Shown here in pieces: positions 53,426-63,300 of a stretch of 64,000 nt of DNA. The DNA is from Linepithema humile (Eukaryota; Arthropoda; Insecta; Hymenoptera; Formicidae), in NCBI RefSeq assembly GCF_040581485.1, contig NC_090128.1:31464931-31528930 (forward strand), read 5' to 3'. The first letter of the stretch is position 1, and each line of letters starts with the position of its first letter. A program made the translations under genes and the position numbers. The notes under the pieces were generated by a model that made no database searches, had not been told where the DNA came from, and saw only the letters and a list, made by a program, of their open reading frames with translations.

Positions 53426-53430
53426 GTCTT

Positions 53431-55015
53431 AAGTAATTTCAATGAACTCATGCGTAAGTACATCCAAATAGAAGGATGTTACAAGTAATATGTTCATGTT
53501 CTCAACTTATTTTTATTAATAAAAATGCCTCTGAAACTGGCTTAGAAACTATCTGATTGGCTGAGAAACCACATTTAAGACATTTTTATTGATAAAAGTG
53601 AGTTGAAAATATAAGCCTTTATGTACACTTTGTGATTCTATTATAATACAATGTGTTTAAAATATGTTGGTTTTCAAAAATGCTTATTAATTGCACTAAA
53701 TTTTAATTATAATGTTTACTTTATTACTATTAGAATTCCGGGTTAATTTCGTTTTCTATCCAGCAAAATAAGTAGCAAATTTCCTAACATTATATGACTT
53801 TTTTATATACTAATAAAATTCTAAATGTTGTATTAAAACATATAGCTTAATATTTATATATCTTTACATATTTTTGCTAGTCATAAATAGCGCACTGTAT
53901 TTATTATGTGTTTTGTGACTAGTATACAAATGTAAAGGTGTCCTTTACACAACACTTAGAATTTTATCAATATATAAAAGATGTCATCCACTATAAAAAT
54001 TGTTTCTTATTTTGCTGAGTAAAGAACGCAATTAATCCGAAATTATATATACATTTATATAAATTTTTTAAATAATAATTTATTATTATTTAACAGACTT
54101 AATGTCCGAATATTTTAAAAGACATCCTATGAAACATGAAGACCGAGTTGGAGATCTTCCTGTAGGTTATAGGAATATTGAGCGTAACGAGGTAGATATG
54201 CTAATTCTATTTTCAAGAATTTCCTGAATCGATTCATAATTTTTGCTCTACTTATAGATTCATCTTGGTTATGGAGTATATATATGTGCACGTCAATATG
54301 ATGCAGTATGTGTAATTTCAAAAACAATGCCACAGTTTGTGAAAAATTTGGCTATCGCAGTTTTTGGCATTAAAACTCTTAAAGAAAGTTCAGTAACTGG
54401 TGCTAGATCTAATAGAAATAAAAATAAAACACAAGAGACAGCTAGACCAGCACTAGATTCTACTAAGTTACAAGCCTTAAGAGGTAATTTGTTGTTACAA
54501 AAACTTCAAACAGCTTATATTTCTTATTGTGCAAAAAAATTTTCTTATTGTTTGTAGCTGCTGTAAAACATTATGCAATGTCTGAGAGAGGCCAAGACGA
54601 AATAACAGCAGACTATGAGGCACAACAAATTGGAACTCACATAGCACATAAGATTTATGAACTTAATAATCCACCAAATCGAAATAAAGCACAACATAAA
54701 AAGGTTGTTTCTGCACAAGTGTGTGAAGTTATGAATAATTTTGAAAACACTAGTAACGATCCAAATGATAGTAGTGTGCCAAATAACGATAATTCCAACG
54801 CATCTAGTTCTCTTTCAGTAACTGAAATGAACAATTCTTCGAAAGAACATGGATTGTTTGAAACATCATTATCAGATAGTAAGAATAACGAATGTAATAA
54901 TGTAACATTTTCTAACAAAGAGAATGATGAAGAAGAAAGTAGTATAGTTAGTTCAACAATACATGATATTACTGACACTAGTCGAAATAGTATACATGAC
55001 AACAATTCAGATTAA
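53431..55015 (+). pseudogene. BEN-domain protein gene, 3' part
   Basis: Continuation of the gene starting at 16635. The rest of the Copia-split exon ends at a GTAAGT donor near 53454. Next exons: about 54096-54191 (LMSEYFKRHP, RVGDLPVGYRNIERNE), about 54257-54484 (IHLGYGVYICARQYDAVCVI, QFVKNLAIAVFG) and 54558-55015 (AAVKHYAMSERGQDEI). The helical region IHLGYG to IYELNN matches the BEN domain, found in proteins that bind DNA and chromatin, often as repressors. The tail is acidic and asparagine/serine-rich. This part has no stops inside exons; the gene is dead because of the insertion and the upstream stop. Confidence 0.7.
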
Positions 55016-55234
55016 ATATTATAAGACTTTTCTTCAATATATTACCAATTTAGTAATTTGCATTTTTTATAATGTTTGCTGTCAAGTATTTTTCAAGATA
55101 AAACATTTTTTTTGTATTTTATTACTTCCAATTTTCTGATTTGTATTTTTTTATTTTTGTTACACATCAAAAATATAATTTTTATGTTCTGAAAGATAAA
55201 CTACAAATTAACATTTATAAATGTTATTAATGTG

Positions 55235-55255
55235 TTTCATATATATATATATGCA

Positions 55256-55292
<37 letters not shown>
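55235..55292. repeat. TA microsatellite
   Basis: Three TA runs separated by GCAA and G. Confidence 0.85.
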
Positions 55293-55467
55293 ATTTAATA
55301 TGTCATAAATCTCATCTTGTTTAAAAACTTTATAATTATAAATATATATTTTTTGGTTTATCCAATAATTCGTCTTACAATGTTGTACAATACCTAATCT
55401 CTATTTATTCCAATTGTCCCTTCCTTTTACTTATTAATTTTTTTTATTTTCTCCATCTGTTTACTTA

Positions 55468-55616
55468 TAGCGTTTTCGATTATACAGGATTTGAACGACC
55501 CAGGGTTGATCAATCACTATTTTACTATAAATGCAAGTCTTTCATTGGTGGAGAGGTTGCAATGACGTCATTAACCAACCCTGGGTCGTTCAAATCCTGT
55601 ATAATCGAAAACGCTA
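55468..55616. mobile_element. 149-bp MITE (TTA duplication)
   Basis: Perfect inverted ends of about 40 bp starting TAGCGTTTTCGATTATACAG, flanked by TTA at 55465-55467 and 55617-55619. PIF/Harbinger-type by duplication. Confidence 0.85.
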
Positions 55617-55775
55617 TTAGGGTGTTTACGATAATTCAAATTCGAGTTAGTTTCACTAGGGCCAAAAAATGAGATAGACATAACCATCTAGAACCTTTAT
55701 GATTCATGACAACTCGACGCTGTCTTGTATCAAGATCTATAGGGAGAAGGTTACCTCACGCGCAAAGAGGGACGC

Positions 55776-55855
55776 GCGGCAAGAGGGGCACATGCCGAGC
55801 GGGGTGAGCGGCAAGAGGGGCACATGCTGAGCGGGGTGAGCGGCAAGAGGGGCAA
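55776..55855. repeat. 32-bp minisatellite
   Basis: Two and a half units starting GCGGCAAGAGGGGCACATGC, each ending GAGCGGGGTGA. GC-rich in an AT-rich setting. Confidence 0.85.
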
Positions 55856-56156
55856 TGATGATCTCATCGACTAACAGTAGCTGTCTCTCTCGCACGCTTT
55901 AGTGTTTTCTCTCTCGCTCCTTTAATATAGAAATGCTTTGTGAATGCAAATGCAAATGTGAATATTTATATGATAAAATTTACAGTGTTAATAATTTTCA
56001 AATATTTGCTAATAAAATATTATTGAAATGTTTCTGTTGAAATCTTAAAATAATTCTTTAAAACAAATATGGGATATATGTTAGGGATCATTAAATATGC
56101 GGCAATATTGTGATTATAAAATTATATAATTATCTATAATAAAAATTAAGTATAAT

Positions 56157-57032
56157 TGTGGCGGCTCACCGCCACACCGCTGCACTGACGCGGTATAATA
56201 CACCGCGGCGCCGCTACGCGCCGCAGGCCTTCTACCTGTTACAAGCTTGCGGACCCACCGCCAGGTTGCGCAGGCGGTGAAGAGCCTTCTCGCGATCAAG
56301 CTTCGATCGACGAGATATAAAAGAGCTGCTCCGCAGATCTTTCCTCACTCACTCGCTTCAAGGCGAGCTCTCACTAAGGGCCCTTGAACGGAGTCACAGC
56401 TCTGCTTCGAAGAGCGCAACCAGCAAGTCTTCTCGACTTTTCACAGTGCCTGGGAAGGCACGGAAGCGAAAGACTCAGTCTCAGCTCTGACCGCACACCT
56501 CACGTAGGATGTACAGCTACGGTCAGCTGACGCACCAGCATCGCCGTCGCCACCACAGACTCTACAGCGGAAAATAATTCCCTTAGAGTTCTGTGCCCGG
56601 TTGACTCGGCCCCCACGTGACACTCACGTTCCGGGGGACATCCGAATGCGAAGGCCTCTCCCGCCTCGGCTCGCAGACTCACTTGCGCCATCGAGAGCCG
56701 GACGGTCGCAGCGCATGGCACAACGGAGACATACTCCACCGCAACGCAAACCTCGCCGCCGGGATGCAACACGCACCCTCGCATGAATCGTCCTGTTAAG
56801 GACCCGATTCCAACCACGCAGACGCGGCCGGTAATATCTTACCGCGCCCGTCACCTTTCATTCGAAACTCGCGGCCTTACACTCCGCCGCGAATGCGCCG
56901 CTGGCGCACTCAAGTTACACACACACCTGTACATACATACTTCTCTCTGACAAAGAAATAAACACATTTCTACACAATTGACTCTATCTCACTTCTCACC
57001 AAGTCGAACACAATCCATTAGGCCATACGCCT
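56157..57032 (+). mobile_element. Probable solo LTR
   Basis: It starts TGTGGCGGCTCACCGCCACA after ATAAT and is followed by ATAAT at 57033-57037, a possible 5-bp duplication. It has a promoter-like GATATAAAAGAGC near 56312 and AAATAAACAC near 56959. It is GC-rich relative to its flanks and has no convincing coding frame. Its right end is uncertain because the flank is a TAATAA microsatellite. Confidence 0.5.
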
Positions 57033-57120
57033 ATAATAATAAATATAATAAGTATAATAAGTATAATAATAATAAGTATAATAGCATAATATAATAATAA
57101 TAAAAGTATAATAATAAAAT
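57033..57120. repeat. ATAATA / AAGTATAAT microsatellite
   Basis: A simple repeat of ATAATA and TAAGTATAA units. From 57121 to 57314 I see only AT-rich sequence. Confidence 0.7.
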
Positions 57121-57314
57121 TTTTATAAGTATCTATAATTATAAAAATACATATATATTATATTAATCTGTTAATATAAAGAAATTTATTAGCGTTAAAT
57201 TAATTAATAATTTTTTTATATTTATTAGCGACTCTTCTTTCATTATCATCTGCTTTTCTCTTATTACCTACGTGCTTGCGATTTTTTTTGGCAGTATTAT
57301 AAAATTTAATACGT

Positions 57315-58410
57315 TGTGACGACGCCTTAAGGCGTCATCCCTACGAACCGCCAGTTCGGAGACCGAGCCCGGTCCGAACGGCGGCTAGGTGGGAGCCCGT
57401 CACGGGTGGGGATCACCGTGACGGGTATAAAAGGCCGGTCTCGGCCGAGACCGGGACAGTCCCGTCCGGCCTCGAGCGTGACACCTCGAAGCCAATCCTA
57501 TACGAGCCAGGGCGCTCCCTGACTCTACCGGGTGCTCCCGGTTCCCGACCGATCTCCGTATACGAGCCAGGGCGCTCCCTGACTCTACCGGGTGCTCCCG
57601 GTTCCCGACCGATCTCCGTATACGAGCCAGGGCGCTCCCTGACTCTACCGGGTGCTCCCGGTTCCCGACCGATCTCCGTATACGAGCCAGGGCGCTCCCT
57701 GACTCTACCGGGTGCTCCCGGTTCCCGACCGATTTCCGTACCCGAGCCAGGGCGCTCCCTGACTCAGCCGGGTGCTCCCGGCCTCCGACCGCGTGCGCTT
57801 ACCGCTATACCCGGCTTACCGCTATTCTGTACGGTACCTTGCGTTTACCGCTTTTCTTTGTATTCGTTGCTTTGCATCTTGCGCCTACCGCTATTCCTTA
57901 CTTTCGTTACGGTATCTTGCGGTTACCACTATTCCTTGTATTCATTACTTTGCATCTTACGCTTACCGCTATTCTGTACGGTACCTTGCGTTTACCGCTA
58001 TTCTTTGTAATCGTTGCTTTGCATCTTGCGCCTACCGCTATTCCTTACTTTCGTTACGGTATCTTGTGGTTACCACTATTCTTTGTATTCGTTACTTTGT
58101 ATCTTACGCTTACCGCTATTTTCGTTACGGTATCTTGCGTTTACCGCTATTCTTTGTATTCTTTACCTTGCGCTTACCCCTATTCTGGGTACCTTGCGTT
58201 TACCGCTATTCTTTCGCCTAGCTTGGCCGAACCAAGTCCGACGGCAGAACACCCTGTATATATTGTACATAAGAAAGCTAAAATATATATCATAGTTTAC
58301 GACTAACCGCGCCTACTTATTTGGAGTCTCACCCGTTCCGCATTCCGAATCCTGGCACCGGCGAGCTTAACCGTGCTAACCGCTCCCATACGGGGAGCCG
58401 CACCGTTACA
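57315..58410 (+). repeat. Gypsy-2 5' LTR
   Basis: 1096 bp. A TATA box, GGGTATAAAAGG, lies at about 57424. From 57501 come five 60-bp units (TACGAGCCAGGGCGCTCCCT at the start of each, the last diverged). From about 57795 to 58215 a second imperfect array of TTACCGCTATTC-type units follows. The long open frames across this array are by-products of the repeats. Confidence 0.93.
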
Positions 58411-58462
58411 TGGCGCCCGAACAGGGACCGTAAACCCGAGACTCCAAATATAGTAGTGATCG

Positions 58463-59503
58463 ATGCCCAAGTGGGTATATGCGCTGAGCAAGGAGGAAGC
58501 GAAGAAAATCTTGGACCGACACGGCCTGGACAGCAGCGGGAGGTTGGACGAGCTACGCAAACGGCTCGTGATATTCGCACGGCAGAACCCACACTTCGAA
58601 ACAGACGACATGTCCAAGCCGGGGACAAGTGGCTCGGTGGCCGACTTCATGGGGAACGAGGCCCCACCACCGCCAAGCCTGACCGAGAGAACTCAGGTTC
58701 TCAACCAGATCCGGAAGTGGGGACAGCACTTCGATGGGAAGGACCCCATCACGTTCATCGAGCGCGTGGAAGAGCTGGGCCACGAGTACGGGTACGAGGA
58801 GAGTCACTTACTCCTCGGCCTACCCGAGATGCTAAAAGGCAATGCCCTACTATGGTTCCGGAACAACCGGGCCGCCTGGGCAACATGGGCCGAATTCCGG
58901 TGGGCCTTCCGGACACATTACTTACCGCCGGGGTACCAGAAGCAGCTGAAGAGGGACATCCAAGGGCGGCAACAGAAAGCCGGCGAGCCATTCCGAGACT
59001 TCGTCACCGTGCTCCAGACCATGATGCGACGGGCCGGGGGGTTCTCGCCGGAGGAACAGCTCGAACAAATTGTGGAGAATATGAGCCCCGACTACCAGCT
59101 ATACATTCCGCCGGGCACCGTCCTCAGTATTGAAGACCTGACCGCACGAGTGGCCGAGCTCGAGAAGATCCAGGCTCGCCGGAAGGAAAGGCAGTCTGAC
59201 TGCCCGCGGTCGACCCAGGCTGGCCAAGGCAAGGTAGCCTCCACCGTGTACAATCGAACCGAGTGCTGCTGGCGCTGCAAGCAGCGAGGACACACCCGGC
59301 GAGACTGCCGCCAGCCCGCCAAGAAATTCTGCTCGCAGTGCGGCCGGGATGGAGTGTTGACCCGGGAATGCCATCCACCGACGGGAAACGGCGTAAGGGC
59401 CGGGAAGACCGTGGCAATCGCTCGGCCCAACTCCGAATCAGATATCGGCCACGACCATACCTGCGCGTGCAGATCGGAGGCCGCACCGCCTGGGCCTTGC
59501 TAG
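58463..59503 (+). CDS. gag: Gypsy-2 Gag
   Basis: 346 residues starting MPKWVYALSKEEAKKILDRH; the first 40 residues resemble a SAP-like helix pair (GLDSSGRLDELRKRL). The capsid core has DPITFIERVEELGHEYGYEE and ALLWFRNNRAAWATWAEFRW. Two zinc knuckles follow near residue 270 (CCWRCKQRGHTRRDC, and a variant FCSQCGRDGVLTREC). It overlaps pol by about 240 bases; pol is in the -1 frame. Confidence 0.9.
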   Translation: MPKWVYALSKEEAKKILDRHGLDSSGRLDELRKRLVIFARQNPHFETDDMSKPGTSGSVADFMGNEAPPPPSLTERTQVLNQIRKWGQHFDGKDPITFIERVEELGHEYGYEESHLLLGLPEMLKGNALLWFRNNRAAWATWAEFRWAFRTHYLPPGYQKQLKRDIQGRQQKAGEPFRDFVTVLQTMMRRAGGFSPEEQLEQIVENMSPDYQLYIPPGTVLSIEDLTARVAELEKIQARRKERQSDCPRSTQAGQGKVASTVYNRTECCWRCKQRGHTRRDCRQPAKKFCSQCGRDGVLTRECHPPTGNGVRAGKTVAIARPNSESDIGHDHTCACRSEAAPPGPC

Positions 59504-62500
59504 ACTCGGGATCCGAGATATCCTTGCTGAGTGCCCAGACCGTCCGCGCACTGGAACAACACGGCTATCGAATTGCCCCGGGGCACGGCCAACTACACAT
59601 GGCAGACGGCACAAGCACTGAAATACAAGGCCGTGTGGAGGTACCGGTCGCGATACCCGGCCGAACGGTGAAGCACCGATTCGCGGTCCTCCCCGCATTG
59701 GACACACCGCTCCTCATCGGCACGGATCTCTGGGCCAAGCTGGGGATCGCTCTCCCACCACCACCACGTGACCAAACGCGATGGGTACACCAAATCGGAG
59801 CCGCACGCCGTGACCTAAAGGAAACCGCAGACCAGGCGCAACAGCTAGAGGCATTTCTGGCAGAAGAACTGCCCAAGTTCGACCGAATTAGAGGGCCCAC
59901 CGACCGGACCGAGCACCACATCCGGCTGAAGCAGGCGACTCCGATCAAGCAGCGGTACCGACCGAGGAACCCGGCCATGCAGGCCATCATTGACCAGGAA
60001 GTCGAGCGGATGGAAAAGGAGGGCATCATCGAACCGTCCACAAGTGCCTGGAGCTCGCCGGTGGTGGTAGTCAAAAAGAAGGACGGCACCTACCGCTTCT
60101 GCGTTGATTACCGAAAGCTGAACGAGGTAGCGGAAAAGGACGCCTATCCTCTTCCACAAGTGACCGCGACGCTCGACAAACTCAGAGGAGCACAGTACCT
60201 GTCGACGCTGGACCTCAAGAGCGGGTATTGGCAAGTCCCGCTGACAGAAGCAAGCCGACCGCTGACCGCTTTCACCATACCGGGACGGGGGCTACGCCAG
60301 TTCAGAGTGATGCCATTCGGACTCCACTCGGCACCGGCTACGTTCCAGAGGCTGTTGGACTCCGTCTTGGGGCCGGAGTTGGAGCCTCACGTGCTCGTCT
60401 ACCTGGACGATATAGTGGTAGCGAGCCCCACCTTTCCGAATCATCTGCGCCACCTGGCAGAAGTCTTCAAGCGGCTACGGGAAGCCAAACTGCGGCTGAA
60501 CCCGGATAAATGCCACTTCTGCCGGCCCAGCCTCCGATACCTGGGCCACATCGTGGACCGAGAGGGCGTACGCACGGATCCGGAGAAGATCAGTGCTATT
60601 GCCAACTGGCCGGCACCGACAACCGTACGCAGGATACGGCAATTCCTCGGGATGGCCTCGTGGTACCGAAGATTCATCGCCAACTTCTCCACCATCGCCG
60701 CACCGCTCACTCACCTGACCGGGAAGAACGTCCGGTGGAAATGGACGGCCCAGGAGGAAGAGGCCTTCCAGAGCCTAAAGAGGGCCCTGACTACCGCTCC
60801 GGTATTAGCCTGCCCCGACTTCAGCCGCCCCTTCATCCTGCAGACAGACGCCAGCACGGTGGGGCTAGGGGCCGTACTCACCCAGCCGCACGACACCAAG
60901 GAACGTGTGGTGGCCTTCGCCAGCCGCACCTTGAACCAGGCAGAGCGGAATTACAGCGCGACCGAGCTGGAATGCCTGGCGATCGTCTGGGGCATCCGCA
61001 AGATGCGGGATTACCTGGAGGGCTACCACTTCACGGTGCTTACGGATCACCAGTCTCTTAAGTGGCTACAGCGACTGGAGAGCCCCGCCGGACGACTAGG
61101 CCGATGGGTAATAGAACTCCAACAGTACGATTTCGAGATCCGTTACCGCCGAGGCGCACAGAACCAGGTAGCCGACGCTCTTTCCCGGGAACCGGCCGCG
61201 AGCGCCATCCAACAGGGCGACCGGAAGGGGTGGTACGAAACAATGAGGAACGCGGTCGAGCAACGGCCAGAGGACTACCCGGATTATAGAATTCAGGACG
61301 GGCAGCTCTACCGACACATCCTGCATGACCTCAACTTCCACGAGACACCGGCCCACGACCAGTGGAAGTTATGTGTTCCGAAACACCAGCGTGCCGCGGT
61401 GCTCCAACGCATGCACGACGAACCGACCGCCGGTCACCTAGGGATCGCGAAGACGATCGCACGGACCGCCAGACGGTACTTCTGGCCCAACATGTTCCGG
61501 GAGGTCGCACGATACGTGCGGAGCTGCGAGAATTGTCTCGCCCACAAGGTGCCCACGCAGAGACCGGCCGGAAACCTGCACCCCACGGCCGTAACCGCAC
61601 CCTGGGAACGGGTTTCCATCGACTTAGTGGGCCCGTTGCCCAGATCTCACCAGGGGCATACATGGCTACTCACCATGCAGGACCGATTCAGCAAGTGGCT
61701 GGAGATGGTGCCGTTACGGAAGGCCACGGCCCCTAACGTAACGAGAGAAGTAACTCACCGGCTGGTTTATCGGCATGGCTGCCCACACGAGATCAGCTCC
61801 GACAACGGGACGCAGTTTTGCTCGCGCGAGTTCCGGGAACTGTTACGGACCTTCGGCATCCGGCACCGAACCACTCCCGCGTACGCACCTCATTGCAATT
61901 CGGTGGAAAGGGCGAACCGAACCATCAAGACAATGATCGCCCAGTACGTCGACCGAGACCACCGGAATTGGGACGCCCGTATCCCGGCCCTGCAATTCGC
62001 GTATAACACCGCACGCCACGAGAGCACCAGTTACACGCCGGCGTACCTCAACCACGGGAGGGAACTAGCCGCACCACACGCAGAAGACCGGAGCCGGGAC
62101 GGCCCACCGCCGGGAGCCGAAAACAACCAGCGACAATTGGAGGAAGCCTACGAGGTCGTGCGCATACAGCTCGCCAGGGCGTTCCAACAACAGGAACACC
62201 ACTACAATCTGCGACGCCGTGAGTGGCGGCCAAAGATCGGCGACCGGGTATGGAAACGAGACCGACCACTGTCCACGAAAGCAGAGGCGTTCAACGCGAA
62301 GTTAGCGCCGCGGTATGTTGGCCCAATGACCGTGCGACGGATACCTTCACCGGTCATTGTCGACCTCCAGGACTCACGTGGGAAGTGGTACCGACATGTG
62401 CACATCCAGGATCTGAAGCCAGGCCCACCGGACGATTTGGAGATAACCGAGGAAGAGCCCGCCGCGACGGGCGATGAGGTATGTGCAGTGTCGGTAAGGG

Positions 62501-63300
62501 AAAACACTGCTGACCGACCGAGCTACCGAACCGAGCCCACCGGAGAACCGCTAAAGGCCACCGGCAGGCGCCACGGGCGATCCTATCGAGTGCGGCATTT
62601 AGCTCACACGCCAGTCATGAGGAGATCGCACACGATGACGGACAACCGACAACGCGAGGTTGAAGAGCTCTTCGGGAGCATCAGCGACAGCTCAGGAGAC
62701 GAGGGGCCCCAACGCCCTTGCGGCCCTCCCGTGTCGGCGCGCGCACCTCGGGTCGGCACTACGATACAGAGGTCGGATGCCGACCAACGGAGGAAGGCGG
62801 AATGGCTCGCCTCCCCACCACCGCTGCGGCCGGTACGCAGGCCGCGTACCGAGATCCGGCGGTTGCAGACGGCCGCCGGGCCGAAGATTCCACCCCGATC
62901 TGCCATCCTGAGGGCAGCGGCCGCTAGTCCGCCCGGGATTCGGCCACCCACGGGGCCTGCCCAAGCGAGGCCTACGGCGCCGGCGCCCTCTAAGGTAAAG
63001 GATGCACGACCTCCCGCGCCTGACAACCAGGGGAAACCACTCGGCCGCCCCGGCACGGCATCAAGGGACGACGTGCCGCAGCCACCGGTCCCGGGGCCCA
63101 TCGAGTTCCCGGCGATTCCAGTCCGCCTCGACGACGGCACCCAGGTCGAGGTGCCTCATTGGGCGGTCCACCGAAACCGCAAGTACCGGGTGATGACACC
63201 CAACGGTAAGGTGGTACTGAAATTCGACCGGAGGGGTAAGCTCCGGTCAGTCCACCGAACGGCATCTCCAAAAGGGGGAGGTGGTGTGACGACGCCTTAA
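59263..63300 (+). CDS. pol: Gypsy-2 Pol polyprotein
   Basis: Open for 1345 codons; the true start depends on frameshifting within the gag overlap. Protease is WALLDSGSEISLLS. Reverse transcriptase has FCVDYRKLNEVAEKD and VYLDDIVVAS. RNase H has ILQTDASTVGLGAVL and VLTDHQSLKWL. Integrase has the HHCC finger, then SIDLVGPLP, ISSDNGTQFCSREF and CNSVERANRTIKTM. After integrase there are about 250 further residues, rich in proline, arginine and serine, ending with a compact block (VEVPHWAVHRNRKYRV). The stop TAA lies at 63298-63300, inside the 3' LTR, so the coding frame runs through the purine tract. All catalytic motifs look intact. Confidence 0.92.
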   Translation: MLLALQAARTHPARLPPARQEILLAVRPGWSVDPGMPSTDGKRRKGREDRGNRSAQLRIRYRPRPYLRVQIGGRTAWALLDSGSEISLLSAQTVRALEQHGYRIAPGHGQLHMADGTSTEIQGRVEVPVAIPGRTVKHRFAVLPALDTPLLIGTDLWAKLGIALPPPPRDQTRWVHQIGAARRDLKETADQAQQLEAFLAEELPKFDRIRGPTDRTEHHIRLKQATPIKQRYRPRNPAMQAIIDQEVERMEKEGIIEPSTSAWSSPVVVVKKKDGTYRFCVDYRKLNEVAEKDAYPLPQVTATLDKLRGAQYLSTLDLKSGYWQVPLTEASRPLTAFTIPGRGLRQFRVMPFGLHSAPATFQRLLDSVLGPELEPHVLVYLDDIVVASPTFPNHLRHLAEVFKRLREAKLRLNPDKCHFCRPSLRYLGHIVDREGVRTDPEKISAIANWPAPTTVRRIRQFLGMASWYRRFIANFSTIAAPLTHLTGKNVRWKWTAQEEEAFQSLKRALTTAPVLACPDFSRPFILQTDASTVGLGAVLTQPHDTKERVVAFASRTLNQAERNYSATELECLAIVWGIRKMRDYLEGYHFTVLTDHQSLKWLQRLESPAGRLGRWVIELQQYDFEIRYRRGAQNQVADALSREPAASAIQQGDRKGWYETMRNAVEQRPEDYPDYRIQDGQLYRHILHDLNFHETPAHDQWKLCVPKHQRAAVLQRMHDEPTAGHLGIAKTIARTARRYFWPNMFREVARYVRSCENCLAHKVPTQRPAGNLHPTAVTAPWERVSIDLVGPLPRSHQGHTWLLTMQDRFSKWLEMVPLRKATAPNVTREVTHRLVYRHGCPHEISSDNGTQFCSREFRELLRTFGIRHRTTPAYAPHCNSVERANRTIKTMIAQYVDRDHRNWDARIPALQFAYNTARHESTSYTPAYLNHGRELAAPHAEDRSRDGPPPGAENNQRQLEEAYEVVRIQLARAFQQQEHHYNLRRREWRPKIGDRVWKRDRPLSTKAEAFNAKLAPRYVGPMTVRRIPSPVIVDLQDSRGKWYRHVHIQDLKPGPPDDLEITEEEPAATGDEVCAVSVRENTADRPSYRTEPTGEPLKATGRRHGRSYRVRHLAHTPVMRRSHTMTDNRQREVEELFGSISDSSGDEGPQRPCGPPVSARAPRVGTTIQRSDADQRRKAEWLASPPPLRPVRRPRTEIRRLQTAAGPKIPPRSAILRAAAASPPGIRPPTGPAQARPTAPAPSKVKDARPPAPDNQGKPLGRPGTASRDDVPQPPVPGPIEFPAIPVRLDDGTQVEVPHWAVHRNRKYRVMTPNGKVVLKFDRRGKLRSVHRTASPKGGGGVTTP

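Noticed and set aside
57772..58306. Overlapping 93-155-codon frames rich in L, P, F and Y
   Set aside because: They arise from the tandem array of the Gypsy-2 LTR, which is open in several frames at once.
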